A DNA stretch of 64,000 nucleotides. It comes from Gloeothece verrucosa PCC 7822 (lineage in GTDB: Bacteria > Cyanobacteriota > Cyanobacteriia > Cyanobacteriales > Microcystaceae). Position 1 is the first letter of the stretch, and the number at the start of each line of letters is the position of its first letter. The stretch is taken from positions 5,076,501 through 5,140,500 of the forward strand of contig NC_014501.1 in the NCBI RefSeq assembly GCF_000147335.1. The letters run 5' to 3'. The notes under the pieces were generated by a model. The model was not told the DNA's origin. It was given only the letters and a program-made list of their open reading frames with translations, and searched no databases. Of this stretch, positions 51,734-60,911 are shown one piece after another. The position numbers and the translations under genes were made by a program.

Positions 51734-52066
51734 TTACTTGTTCAGTTTATTTTTTTGTCTTTTTTTGATAACTTGATGGCGAGTTCGTGGGACTTGTTTA
51801 TAACCTTTAATACGTCCAGAGGAATAACCCCGACGTTTGGGAGAAGAGGCAAATGTGCCCAATGTTGAAATTATTCGCTCAAAATCTCTTTGAACTAAAC
51901 TAGGAGAAATTTTAATTAATTCATTGGTTTTTAAATACTGTTCCCAAGGGCGGGGCAAAACAACAGCTAATTTTCTAGCCGCCCATAAATTTACATAAGC
52001 CAATAGTGTTAATTTGAACCAGTTTTCTTCGTGCCTTACATCGGGAGTAGAATAGGCTGTCATTAA
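51734..52066 (-). pseudogene. DDE transposase, C-terminal part (split at the circle junction)
   Basis: The frame read from 52066 (Leu codon in the TAA duplication, then ATG 52063) is LMTAYSTPDVRHEENWFKLT, continuing to YLKTNELIKISPSLVQRDFE and a basic tail. It is in phase with, and continues, the fragment ending FRFSKQKLL at 37114-37117 once one TAA is removed. The whole is 487 residues. The region VNLWAARKLAVVLPRPWEQY is typical of the end of IS701/IS4-like transposases. It cannot be expressed as part of the intact protein in the present arrangement. Confidence 0.85.
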
Positions 52067-52973
52067 GAGGGTGTTTATAAAGTAAATCTAAAGACAAGAA
52101 AAAAATAGGCCAAAAACGATTAATCTAATCTGGGTAATTGTTCGCAATCAAAAGTGAGGAGCGATCTGCTTGTATCCAAGTGATTTATCTGATGCCGAAT
52201 GGGAATTGCTTGCCCCACTTATTCCAGCCGCTAAATCCGGGGGACATCCGCGTACTACAGATATTAGACAAGTCTGTAATGCGATATATTATCATTTGAA
52301 GACCGGATGCCAATGGAGATATTTACCCAAAAATTTTCCTCCTCCCTCCACAGTCTATAGTTATTATCGCAAATGGGTCAAAAAGGGGGTTTGGGAAAAA
52401 ATCAATCACACCCTCCGGCAGATGGTTCGTCAACAGGTAGGGAAATCTCCGCAAAGTAGTGTAATCATAGCAGACAGCCAATCGGTGGAAACAACCGAAA
52501 AAAGGGGGATGTGTATGGCTTTGACGGTGGAAAAAAAGTCAAAGGCCGAAAAAGGCAATTATTAGTTGATAGTTTAGGATTAATCTTGAAAGTAATTGTA
52601 GCTGAAGCTCATGGTCAAGAAAGAGTCTTAGCGGCGACGGCGGTAATGGAACTATTAGAAGAAAATCCCAAACTGCTTGAAAAAGTGGCTTTAATGTGGG
52701 TAGATGCTGGTTATAGTGGTGATAAATTTGCTCTGGCTATTTGGTTGATGATTCAAGCAAGAGTAGAAGTAATAAAGCGTTCAGACAAAAAATTTAAAGT
52801 TTTACCGAAAAGATGGATTGTGGAACGAACGTTCGGCTGGTTTAACTGGTATCGTCGTTTGAGTAAAGATTATGAAAAATTATCAGAAATGAGTGAAGCC
52901 GCTATTTATGCAGTTATGACAAGGATAATGTTGCGTCGCCTCGTTTCTTAAGATTGACTTTATAAATAGCCTC
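52067..52973 (+). mobile_element. IS5-family insertion sequence, copy 2 (907 bp)
   Basis: The same sequence as the copy at 36207-37113 as far as I compared, same orientation, same 907-bp length. The left flank is TAA (52064-52066) and the right flank is TCA (52974-52976), the reverse of copy 1. Sequence identity between the copies indicates that they have not diverged since duplication, so the event is recent or the region was homogenised. Confidence 0.95.
52170..52951 (+). CDS. IS5-family transposase, made by -1 frameshift (copy 2)
   Basis: Two overlapping frames, TTG 52170 to 52565 and to 52951, overlap over the A7 run at 52531-52537. The predicted products are identical to copy 1. It has the same DDE residues split across the frames and should be made by -1 slippage. 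Confidence 0.92.
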
Positions 52974-55540
52974 TCAACCAAATTAATTTAGAGGATGAAC
53001 TGGTTTATGGGATTGTCTTGAATGATCAAGGAAAGCCCATCGGCATTTTCCTCAATAAACAAACCCCCCTACTTTCTCAAATCTTAGAAGATGAATCTAA
53101 CCCCAATCTAAACCTACAAGAAATCATCAATATCCTTAAAAACAAGGAAAATGTTCGGGAAATTCGCCAACCGATTTGGAGCAACAACTCAAAAATGGGG
53201 AAAATAGCTCAAATTCGCATCGGTTATGTGCCCTCGAAGATCCATCAGGATATTTTTAACCAAGCAGAAACCACCCTGATCACTTCTATATGTCTAAGCG
53301 GTATTTTAATCGCTATTGTTTATTTATTATTTTCTCACGAAATACATTTTCCCCTAAAAACTTTAATCAAATGGGCTAAACAGCAATTACCCGAACAAGC
53401 GGACCTACAAGAGGATGGTCAGCAACTCGAGGAATTGGAAATCCTCAAACGAGTCATTGAAAAATTATTGGAACAACAGAAATTAAGCTCAGAACAAGCT
53501 CAATCATCATCCTATCCTCTAGAAACTCCCCAACCTTACTTACAATACGAAAATCCAGCTAAAAGTCATTTTCTAGCGATGGTGGGGCATGAGTTACGCA
53601 CTCCCCTCAATGCGGTCACCGGCATGACCGGACTATTGCTAGATACCAAATTAACCAGCCAACAACGAGAATTTATCAATATCATTCGCAACAGTGGGGA
53701 AACCCTCCTGACAATGATTAATAACATTCTCGATTTTGCCAAAATAGAAGCTAACAAATTAGAACTCGAAGAAACCCCCTTTGAATTAGGAGAGTGCTTA
53801 GAAGATGCCTTGCGGCTGTTTGTGCCCCAAGCCGCCGAAAAAAAATTAGAATTAGCCTATTTAATTGAACCCCATACCCCCAATGCGATCATCGGAGACC
53901 TGACTCGTCTCAAGCAAATCGTGGTCAATTTGCTCAGTAATGCGGTTAAATTTACTGAATCAGGGGAAGTGGTGGTCTATGTTAATGCTAGTCCTGTGGC
54001 GAATTCATCTGAGGGAAATCCGCCTCTGTATGAGATTCGCTTTGCGGTTAAAGATACCGGCATTGGCATTCCCCGAGATAGGATTGATCGTTTATTTAAA
54101 TCCTTTAGTCAAATTGATGCCTCTACCTCTCGCAAATACGGCGGAACAGGACTCGGTTTAGCCATCAGCAAGCGCTTAACCGAAATGATGGGAGGAAAAA
54201 TGTGGTTTCACTCAGTGGAAGGCAAAGGCTCTACCTTTTACTTTACCGTCATTGCTCCTGCGGCTCCTAGCTCGAGTCCGGCTAATTCCCCCACCGCCGA
54301 AGAAATTTTAGGCGGAAAGCGAATGCTGATCGTGGATGATGTGATCACCAATCAAAAAATTCTGACCCATCAAGCTAATAATTGGGGAATGTTGACTTGT
54401 ACGGTGGAATCAGCCACAAAAGCTTTAGAATGGCTCAAACAGAAATGGGCTTTTGATGTGGTAATTTTAGACATGAATATGCCTCAGATTGATGGGTTAA
54501 CTTTAGCTCAAGAGATCCGCAAACTCCCTCAATGCAAAAGATTACCGTTAGTGTTATTAAGTTCTCTGGGTAAACCCGAAGTCACCGAACAAATTGAAAA
54601 AATAGAATTTGCTGCCATCTTAACGAAACCTATTCAACAATCTCAACTGTATGAAGTGCTGGTGCGCGTGCTACGAGAAAAACCCATCATCGTAAACCAT
54701 ACCTTAACAGATGCAGAACAGAAAAGATTAGCTGATACTATCCCGTTGCGAATTTTGGTGGCTGAAGATATCACGGTTAATCAAGAAGTTATCCGACTAC
54801 AATTAGAAAAACTCGGTTATATCCCAGATATCGTTAGTAATGGCATTGAAGTGTTAGAAGCCTTACGTCGTCAACCCTATGATGTCATCTTAATGGATAT
54901 CCGTATGCCAGAAATGGACGGATTAACCGCAACGACTCATATTAAAGAAGAATGGCTGCCGGCTGTACGGCCTCAGATTATTGCGATGACGGCGGATGCG
55001 ATGCGAGGAGACCGGGAAAAATGCTTAGACATAGGAATGGATGATTATATTTCTAAACCGGTTCGCCTAGAGGAGCTACGTAGAGCAATCAGTAAATGTC
55101 AGCCGATTCCGGATAAACCCCCCGCGATCGATGCTAAAATCTTAAATGATTTAAAACAAATGGCCGGACAACGAGCATCTAAAGTCTTAGCTGAATTAGT
55201 CAAAAGTTATTTAGAAGATGCTCCTGAGCGGCTAACAGCAATAGCCATCGCTATTGAAAACAAAAATCCTGAAGCCCTACGTCAAGCCGCCCATGCTCTG
55301 CGTTCTGCGAGTCTTCAGTTAGGGGCAACCCCATTGGCTTATCTGTGTCAAGAATTGGAAACTTTGGCCAGAGCCGGAACTGTGCTAGGGACTACCGAGA
55401 AATTATCGGGGATTACTACAGAATATCAAAGAGTTTGTCAAGCTTTAGATGAGGAAATTACTCAAGCTCAATTGCCCTTAAACGTCAATAATAATAATGT
55501 TAGTAAAAATTCCCTGCTTATCATCAATGACCATAACTGA
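52974..55540 (+). pseudogene. hybrid sensor kinase, C-terminal part (gene split by the integrated plasmid)
   Basis: Reading from 52977 in the frame of the N-terminal piece gives NQINLEDELVYGIVLNDQGK, then a sensor region, a second membrane helix (TSICLSGILIAIVYLLF), HisKA (VGHELRTPLNAVTGM), HATPase (NLLSNAVKFTES, DTGIGIP, GTGLGLAISKRL), two receiver domains (phospho-Asp in VVILDMNMPQIDG and in VILMDIRMPEMDG) and a C-terminal HPt domain (RQAAHALRSASLQL). Whole, it is a 935-residue phosphorelay kinase. The part left could be expressed from TTG 53018 (822+ residues) but would lack the first membrane helix. Its last 14 nt overlap the REC-GAF gene. Confidence 0.9.
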
Positions 55541-56474
55541 AGTTACTTCTTCAGCAGACATTCCTTTAATTTTAGTAGTGGACGATGACCGTTCCACCAG
55601 AACGTTGCTTAAAGTCGCTATGGAAGAAGAAGGTTATCGCGTAGTTACTGCCAAAGATGGCGAGGAATGCTTGAATGAGTATAATCGTTGTCAGCCGGAT
55701 ATGGTGTTACTAGATGCGGTTATGCCTGAAATGGATGGTTTTAGTTGTTGTAAACGCTTAACTGAAATATCACAGGGGCATAATATTCCGATTTTAATGA
55801 TTACCGCTCTTGATGATCAAGACTCCATAGATCAGGCTTTTGCCTGTGGTGCTGTGGATTATATCACTAAACCGATTCATTGGGCAGTGCTGGCTCAACG
55901 GGTTAAACGACTCCTAACTACTAGCAAAGCTTTAGTACAACTTGAACAAGTCCAACAGCAGCTTCATGCCGCTCAAAAGTGGATGCGCTTTTTAGGCATG
56001 ATTAGCAAACGTTTATCAAGGCCTTTTGTTCCAGAAACTTTTTTACAAGAAATTCTTGATCGCCTCATTCTAACTTTTCCAGTTCAACAAGTGAGTCTCT
56101 ATCAAAAAAATGGACAGATGCGTCTACAATCGACTAGAACCGGATATCCTTGTAGAGACGATTTATCGGCTGAGTTCTTAGAGTTAGCGGCTTTCTACAA
56201 AACTCCTTATCAACAGGGAAAAGCCATCGCTATTCAAGATTTATATAGCACACCCAATTTACCTGAAACAGTGACCTCTACTTTGCTCAACCATCACCTT
56301 AGATCCATTTTAATCGTCCCGATTTTGATTCAAGAACAGGTGTGGGGCGTGCTATGTGTCAATTATTTTGAAACATTGCATTGCTGGGAGGCGGCAGAAA
56401 TTGAACAGTTTGAGAGTTTGGCTAATTTAGTAGCACTCTCTCTTAACAGTGAACGGTTAAGGGTTAACAGTTAA
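55527..56474 (+). CDS. response regulator with GAF domain
   Basis: ATG 55527 (MTITEVTSSADIPLILVVDD) overlaps the kinase stop by 14 nt; ATG 55497 is a possible longer start. The 315-residue protein has a receiver domain (VVDDDRSTRT; the Asp in DMVLLDAVMPEMDGF; ITALDD; YITKPIHWA), a linker coiled coil (VQLEQVQQQLHAAQKWM) and a GAF domain (about 170-310; GKAIAIQDLYSTPNLPETVT, LIVPILIQEQVWGVLCVNYF). It probably receives phosphate from the hybrid kinase, which is now split, so the pathway may be broken. No output domain beyond GAF is seen. Confidence 0.85.
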   Translation: MTITEVTSSADIPLILVVDDDRSTRTLLKVAMEEEGYRVVTAKDGEECLNEYNRCQPDMVLLDAVMPEMDGFSCCKRLTEISQGHNIPILMITALDDQDSIDQAFACGAVDYITKPIHWAVLAQRVKRLLTTSKALVQLEQVQQQLHAAQKWMRFLGMISKRLSRPFVPETFLQEILDRLILTFPVQQVSLYQKNGQMRLQSTRTGYPCRDDLSAEFLELAAFYKTPYQQGKAIAIQDLYSTPNLPETVTSTLLNHHLRSILIVPILIQEQVWGVLCVNYFETLHCWEAAEIEQFESLANLVALSLNSERLRVNS

Positions 56475-56477
56475 TCC

Positions 56478-56708
56478 TTATCGCTTTTTATCCTTGACTG
56501 GAGGAACCGGATCATAACCTCCAGGGTGAAAAGGATGACACCGCAAAATTCGTTTGATCCCCAACCAACTGCCCTTGAGTCCACCAAAACGCTCAATCGC
56601 TTCCATCGTATATTGAGAGCAAGTCGGCTGAAAACGACAAGAAGGAGGAAACAACGGCGAAATAAAAGTTCTATAAGCTCGAATTAACCCAATTAAAACC
56701 ACTTTCAT
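56478..56708 (-). CDS. yidD: membrane protein insertion efficiency factor YidD
   Basis: The 76-residue protein has the family signature [19 protein letters not shown], the [24 protein letters not shown] end, and a short N-terminal hydrophobic amphipathic helix ([20 protein letters not shown]). YidD assists the YidC insertase at the membrane. All conserved Cys are present. It is convergent with the REC-GAF gene, 3 bp apart; usual neighbours (rpmH, rnpA, yidC) are not here. Confidence 0.95.
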   Translation of the reverse strand: MKVVLIGLIRAYRTFISPLFPPSCRFQPTCSQYTMEAIERFGGLKGSWLGIKRILRCHPFHPGGYDPVPPVKDKKR

Positions 56709-56955
56709 CTCAGTTATCCTATTTATTTAACTATTATTTTAATTTTATCTGTAATGCTTGAGAGCTTTGGGAAATCTATCTAGACCATTAAGTTTAATTA
56801 CCCCATAGCTCATGTTCATGAATTTTCATAAAATTGTCACATTAATTTAATATTTATCGTTTATTCTTGATCTAACCCTTGAGCAGACTCCAGTGATGGG
56901 GATCACAGCCCATTAACCAGAGTCTGTCTATGATCAAAAAAAATTGTTAAATAAT

Positions 56956-57384
56956 ATGCTTAAACTGACATCTTTCCTCAAAGTTCCTACAATAGGGCTT
57001 ACTTGTTTAGCCACATCAGCCGGCTTAAATTTTTCCCTCGTTTCACAAGCGCAAGCTACTGGCGCTCCCTCAGATATCGGACAATGTAGTGAAACTTATA
57101 TTACAAATATTGGCACCCGTTTAATAGATGGGGCAACTGGTGAGCCAATTGTTAATTCTGGAGTATCGCTCTATCTCAATAATGGGATTTTGTTGGTGTC
57201 CTCTAATTCCCTGGCCGAAGTCCTAGCCTCAAAACCGAACGATAAAGTTAAACTGTGCCTAGATTCAGTCCCCCAAAATTGTAGCCTTAATGACCATCGT
57301 GGAAAAGTTTACAAGGTGATCAATTATCGAACCGGAAAAGAATTTACATTAAAGAATTCTATAGAGTCCTGCCGTAGCTTATAA
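56956..57384 (+). CDS. hypothetical exported protein, 142 aa
   Basis: I choose ATG 56956 (MLKLTSFLKVPTIGLTCLAT); the frame also opens with TTG 56944. A signal peptide ends near SQAQA. The mature part has four cysteines (for example IGQCSETYITNIGTRLIDG, VKLCLDSVPQNCSLNDHRGK) that may form disulfides. The family is unknown. It is followed by another small exported protein with no link between them in sequence. Confidence 0.6.
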   Translation: MLKLTSFLKVPTIGLTCLATSAGLNFSLVSQAQATGAPSDIGQCSETYITNIGTRLIDGATGEPIVNSGVSLYLNNGILLVSSNSLAEVLASKPNDKVKLCLDSVPQNCSLNDHRGKVYKVINYRTGKEFTLKNSIESCRSL

Positions 57385-57545
57385 AAAAGATCTCAACTGA
57401 GGAGTGTCGGAAATCTCCGCTTTTTTCCCCAATAGCTTGGCTTTAAAGCGGCAAAGGAAAATTGTTACATTTTTTAACATCTAGAGCTTGTTTGAGGGGA
57501 AAAACTTTAATATATAGATATTGAATAAGTGTAAAAAATTAGAAC

Positions 57546-57995
57546 ATGAAAACTGCAAAGAAAAATCAATTTGCCTTTGTTGCAATGGTTCTAATACAAA
57601 TATTATCCCTTTTTTCACTATCGCTACCAGCAACCGCTCAGAAAGTGGGGACAGTCAAATGTAGCGTAAGCAATGGAAAAGCTAACAAACGAACCATGAG
57701 CGCGGCTAGTTTGAGTGCCACTCGAACAGGATTTAATTTAAACTTTAGTGATGAGATGGGCGACTATCTTTTAGAATTGAACAATAAATTAATTATTCAA
57801 GAAGCCCAAACACTAGGAAGCGATGAACCTGCTATGTGGAATTTGGTAGGTTATTATAGTAGCCCGACTCCAGTTTCTATTGATCGCGATGGCTATTTTT
57901 CCATTTCTATGATGGTTAGCACTCGTAGCACTTGTACCTTTAAGGGTCAACTCACTTTTGCTCCGGGCGCAAAAGAAAAATTGTTTGGACCTTAA
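57546..57995 (+). CDS. hypothetical exported protein, 149 aa
   Basis: ATG 57546 starts a signal peptide (LIQILSLFSLSLPATAQK). The mature 118 residues look like an all-beta domain (VGTVKCSVSNGKANKRTMSA, ISMMVSTRSTCTFKGQLTFA), with two cysteines that could pair. I recognise no family. It is separate from the upstream gene and preceded by an AT-rich promoter-like stretch. Confidence 0.6.
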   Translation: MKTAKKNQFAFVAMVLIQILSLFSLSLPATAQKVGTVKCSVSNGKANKRTMSAASLSATRTGFNLNFSDEMGDYLLELNNKLIIQEAQTLGSDEPAMWNLVGYYSSPTPVSIDRDGYFSISMMVSTRSTCTFKGQLTFAPGAKEKLFGP

Positions 57996-58144
57996 GAAGC
58001 TGAGAGTGAGAGCTTAAATAGTTCTGTTAACTTGTGTTGTCCTTGAGGGCGTTGAAACTGAGAAGGCGGCTTCATGATATAATAAGTGGCGAAAAAATTT
58101 TTAACCAGTCAGCGACCAACTGACAACAATCGCAAAAAAACTTT

Positions 58145-58438
58145 TTGGATGAAATTATTAAGGATACGTATCAAGTGAATTGGTATTTAGTCAGTCTCCG
58201 CCCTAATAAACGTGAATTATTTTTAAAATATTTAGCGATTGCTATTGAAAAAAATCAGCTACAAGACTTATTTTTAGAAACCATTGTGCCTAATGATCCA
58301 ATTTATAAAGATATGGTTTTACTTCATCTCAACGACTTAAAGACGGCCCGTTCTCATCTTCAATTAATTGAGCATTTTCAGAAAATAGAACCTAGACCCA
58401 TAGCTCCTGAACAGATCAGCCGAATATTGGAGACCTAG
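58145..58438 (+). CDS. small conserved protein with NusG-N-terminal-like pattern
   Basis: The frame is open from TTG 58145 to TAG 58438; I found no ATG in a suitable place, so the start is uncertain. The 97 residues include VNWYLVSLRPNKRELFLKYL, a NusG-like N-terminal strand-helix start, then FLETIVPNDPIYKDMVLLHL and a helical end. Related proteins are widespread in cyanobacteria and of unknown role. The similarity to the NGN domain is suggestive only. Confidence 0.55.
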   Translation: MDEIIKDTYQVNWYLVSLRPNKRELFLKYLAIAIEKNQLQDLFLETIVPNDPIYKDMVLLHLNDLKTARSHLQLIEHFQKIEPRPIAPEQISRILET

Positions 58439-58607
58439 TCAGGCAAGTCTCAGGTTTTCTCTTCCAAAGGCTACATAAAATCGCTAAAATAGACATCTGA
58501 GAAATAGCCTAACCGTCTCTGTAACAATAGACAGGTTAAAACTGAACCCAAGCTAAAATTTAATTGGATCTCAATTTGATCAGTATCTAAGAACTGCAAA
58601 AATTACT

Positions 58608-58850
58608 ATGTATAATCCCTCATTACAGCAAGAACCTCGTTATGAGCCGGCAAAAGTTGTTCCTCTGCCTGATGAACCATCCATGATTGAGTGGTTGACA
58701 GCGCAAGGAAGAATTATCAAACGCGATCCAGATGAGAAACAAGTGTCTCTTGAACCCCAAGATATAGATTTACTAGAAATAGAAGGGGATTATTACGATA
58801 CAGATGACACAGATGATGATGATTTTGAAATAGAAGATGATGACACCTAA
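58608..58850 (+). CDS. DUF3134-type cyanobacterial protein
   Basis: ATG 58608 encodes 80 residues. The start (MYNPSLQQEPRYEPAKVVPL) and the following IEWLTAQGRIIKRD match what I know of the DUF3134 family, small proteins found only in cyanobacteria. The end is a very acidic run (DTDDTDDDDFEIEDDD), longer than typical. No function is known. It stands alone and is followed by a hairpin. Confidence 0.72.
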   Translation: MYNPSLQQEPRYEPAKVVPLPDEPSMIEWLTAQGRIIKRDPDEKQVSLEPQDIDLLEIEGDYYDTDDTDDDDFEIEDDDT

Positions 58851-58903
58851 AATTGTCTGACAGTATGCCCTCGTTTGAGTCGGCTAGACTAGGCTTGATT
58901 TCA

Positions 58904-58931
58904 CCCCACTCCACTGATTTTAAGAGTGGGG
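58904..58931 (+). terminator. terminator-like hairpin after the DUF3134-type gene
   Basis: CCCCACTC (58904-58911) and GAGTGGGG (58924-58931) make a perfect 8-bp stem with a 12-nt loop, 53 bp after the stop; AT-rich sequence follows but no long T-run. Confidence 0.55.
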
Positions 58932-59084
58932 ATAATAATTTGATTTAACTCTAAAACTAGACAAGCGTCCCTTTTGCCAGACCACAACCCTCAAAAGACT
59001 GATTTTCAAAGATTGTATAAGAAAGATTTTTTGCCTCTTCAGAAGGAGCTAAACTATCAGATTATAACATCGAAAAATTGAGCC

Positions 59085-60023
59085 ATGAAAGAAAGCTTAG
59101 ATCCTTGGAGTCAAGTCACAAACCAATGGCTAAAAATTTGGGCGGCATCTAGCACGGCGGCCTGGAAAAATTGGCTTGTTTTAACGGGTTTCAATTCAAC
59201 CGATACGGACAATCATTGTGAGCATTCTCCTGAGCTATTGACTGACAATATTGAGGATTTAATCCGAAAATTAGTTGAAAAAACTGAAAAATCAGAAAAT
59301 CGAGAAGATTGGCAACGGCTTGAAGCGTTATGGGTGAAGTTAGCTAATATTTTACTTAACTCAAATTCTGAAGAGGCTCCGCAAAAAATATCGGAAATTG
59401 CTCATCAACTGGAAAACTTTTCATTACACCAAAAACCCGCGAGTAATGCTGAAGAAAATATTAAAAATTCTCAAACCCATAATTTACCGAATCATCCCAT
59501 CGAATTATCTAAGCAAGAGACGGCTGTACGCTCCTATGAACTGTTACCACAGGTTCAATTGGTTGGGGTGCGGAACGAGTTCCGCACTGAAAAGCCATTA
59601 TCTTCAAAAGAAGATAAACTAGATGTGAACCATTTTCTTGAACAAGAAAATAAAAAACAATCTCAAATAATTGAGCAATTAAAAGCTAGAATAGACGAAT
59701 TAGAAAATCATTTAGAACAATCCCAAAGCGGCTTATCTAAGAAAGAAATAGATGAGGATTCATCTGAATTGAAGCCGGTTAAATTACTTGAAGAACAATT
59801 ATCGGCCCAAGAGTATCAAATAACTCAATTAAACCATCAAATAACAGCCACTCAGGCCCAACTAGCTGAAAAAGCTAAAAACCTCTGGAGTCTTGAACAA
59901 GAAAATGAGCAAAAATCGCAAACAATAGAGCAATTACAAATTAAAATAGCACAATTAGAAACTGTAGCAGAAATTGGCAATAAGCAGCTTAATAAATGGC
60001 GCTTTCGGACTTTTTCTAATTGA
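59085..60023 (+). CDS. coiled-coil protein, 312 aa
   Basis: ATG 59085 starts a soluble N-terminal part rich in Trp (DPWSQVTNQWLKIWAASSTA) and then a long, low-complexity coiled coil (about 190-300, EQENKKQSQIIEQLKARIDE, TQLNHQITATQAQLAEKAKN). No membrane helix or enzyme motif is seen. Middle residues include a repeated-like block with SEEAPQKISEIAHQLENFSL. It could be a structural or scaffolding protein; the function is unknown. It is convergent with the cytochrome oxidase operon and separated from it by a strong bidirectional terminator. Confidence 0.65.
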   Translation: MKESLDPWSQVTNQWLKIWAASSTAAWKNWLVLTGFNSTDTDNHCEHSPELLTDNIEDLIRKLVEKTEKSENREDWQRLEALWVKLANILLNSNSEEAPQKISEIAHQLENFSLHQKPASNAEENIKNSQTHNLPNHPIELSKQETAVRSYELLPQVQLVGVRNEFRTEKPLSSKEDKLDVNHFLEQENKKQSQIIEQLKARIDELENHLEQSQSGLSKKEIDEDSSELKPVKLLEEQLSAQEYQITQLNHQITATQAQLAEKAKNLWSLEQENEQKSQTIEQLQIKIAQLETVAEIGNKQLNKWRFRTFSN

Positions 60024-60087
60024 CTTAAAATTTTTGTCTAAGCCAATAATTAATCATAATTAATCCGAGAATAATCACTTAATCCAG

Positions 60088-60109
60088 ACCCCGCCCTTAA
60101 GGGCGGGGT
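60088..60109. terminator. bidirectional terminator between convergent genes
   Basis: ACCCCGCCCTT-AAGGGCGGGGT is a perfect 22-bp palindrome at 60088-60109, flanked by TTTATA on the plus side. It lies 65 bp after the coiled-coil gene and 68 bp after ctaE, so it can end both transcripts. Confidence 0.75.
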
Positions 60110-60177
60110 TTATATCATAGTAGAAAAAGGGACAGTAAAAAATCTCTGTCCCTCCATCTGCTCACTTGAAAATCGGA

Positions 60178-60801
60178 CTAGGAGAGCAGATAAACAAGGA
60201 TAAATAGGATGATCCAAATGACATCTACAAAGTGCCAATAAAGTTCAGCCGCTTCTACGCCAAAATGAGATTGACTCGAATAATGTCCCTGACTACGAGA
60301 GCGCCATAAAACCGCCAGGATCAATAACAGTCCGAAAGTCACGTGCAGACCATGAAAACCGGTCAAAGCATAAAAAGAACTGGTAAACAAATTCGTGGTT
60401 AAACCAAAGCCGGTATGGGTATATTCATAACCCTGTCCCACCAGGAACAAGACCCCCATAATAGCTGTAATGCCAAACCACAGCCGCAAACCCTTTTCAT
60501 CATTCTTTTTAATAGCATTTTGTCCCAGATGCATAACAAAACTGCTGGAAATCAGAATGAAGGTATTAATACCAGGCAGTAACAGTTCTAATTCTGGTGT
60601 GCCTTCAGGTGGCCATTGTGGCAAGATACTGCTGTAAATGACAAAAGCAGCAAACAGCCCGAAGAAAATCATTCCTTCAGCGATCAGGAACAGCACTAAT
60701 CCAAACATCCGATGATCGGGATGTCCACCATGATGATGTGCTTCGGCTGACTGGTGATAGTCTAGAGCTAGTTTAGACTCTTCTAGTGTTGAACCTTGCA
60801 T
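60178..60801 (-). CDS. ctaE: cytochrome c oxidase subunit III
   Basis: The 207-residue protein is the five-helix form of subunit III typical of bacteria and cyanobacteria, without the two N-terminal helices of the mitochondrial form. Segments include FGLVLFLIAEGMIFFGLFAA, LILISSSFVMHLGQNAIKKN-like region, GFHGLHVTFGLLLILAVLWR and VEAAELYWHFVDVIWIILFI. The E and H residues of helix pairs (GFHGLH, WHFVDVIW) are conserved. It is the last gene of ctaC-ctaD-ctaE. The His-rich N-terminus (AEAHHHGGHPDH) is common in the family. Confidence 0.95.
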   Translation of the reverse strand: MQGSTLEESKLALDYHQSAEAHHHGGHPDHRMFGLVLFLIAEGMIFFGLFAAFVIYSSILPQWPPEGTPELELLLPGINTFILISSSFVMHLGQNAIKKNDEKGLRLWFGITAIMGVLFLVGQGYEYTHTGFGLTTNLFTSSFYALTGFHGLHVTFGLLLILAVLWRSRSQGHYSSQSHFGVEAAELYWHFVDVIWIILFILVYLLS

Positions 60802-60860
60802 AATTCCTAATGGGTTATGAGTAATTAGATGTTGGTTGTTTGTTATTAATCGTTAGTAAA

Positions 60861-60900
60861 TAGTCATTAGCTTTTCTTTTAGGTTAACAACTAATGACTA
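60861..60900. repeat. inverted repeat between ctaD and ctaE
   Basis: TAGTCATTAG (60861-60870) and CTAATGACTA (60891-60900) form a perfect 10-bp stem with a 20-nt loop in the 110-bp ctaD-ctaE spacer. It uses the same CATTAGT word as the tandem repeats at 20248 and 28811. It may influence relative expression of subunit III or be a dispersed repeat. Confidence 0.65.
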
Positions 60901-60911
60901 ATTACTGAAAA

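Larger units (their letters stand above)
37114..52066. mobile_element. integrated circular plasmid, linearised between two IS copies
   Basis: These 14,953 bp (one TAA counted at each end) carry replication, regulation and unknown genes but no housekeeping genes. The inner flanks of both IS copies are TAA. Joining the two ends over a single TAA rebuilds an intact transposase gene, so the DNA was once a closed circle of 14,950 bp that acquired the IS (15,860 bp with IS and its duplication). The outer flanks are TCA on both sides, the duplication at the chromosomal site. This pattern is expected of fusion of an IS-bearing plasmid with the chromosome. An assembly join at the repeated IS would look the same. 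Confidence 0.85.

Noticed and set aside
36207-52973. A plain composite transposon bounded by two IS copies
   Set aside because: The inner flanks also match each other (TAA/TAA) and the two inner ends rebuild one transposase gene; both point to a fused circle instead. It remains possible that the unit later moves as a composite transposon.
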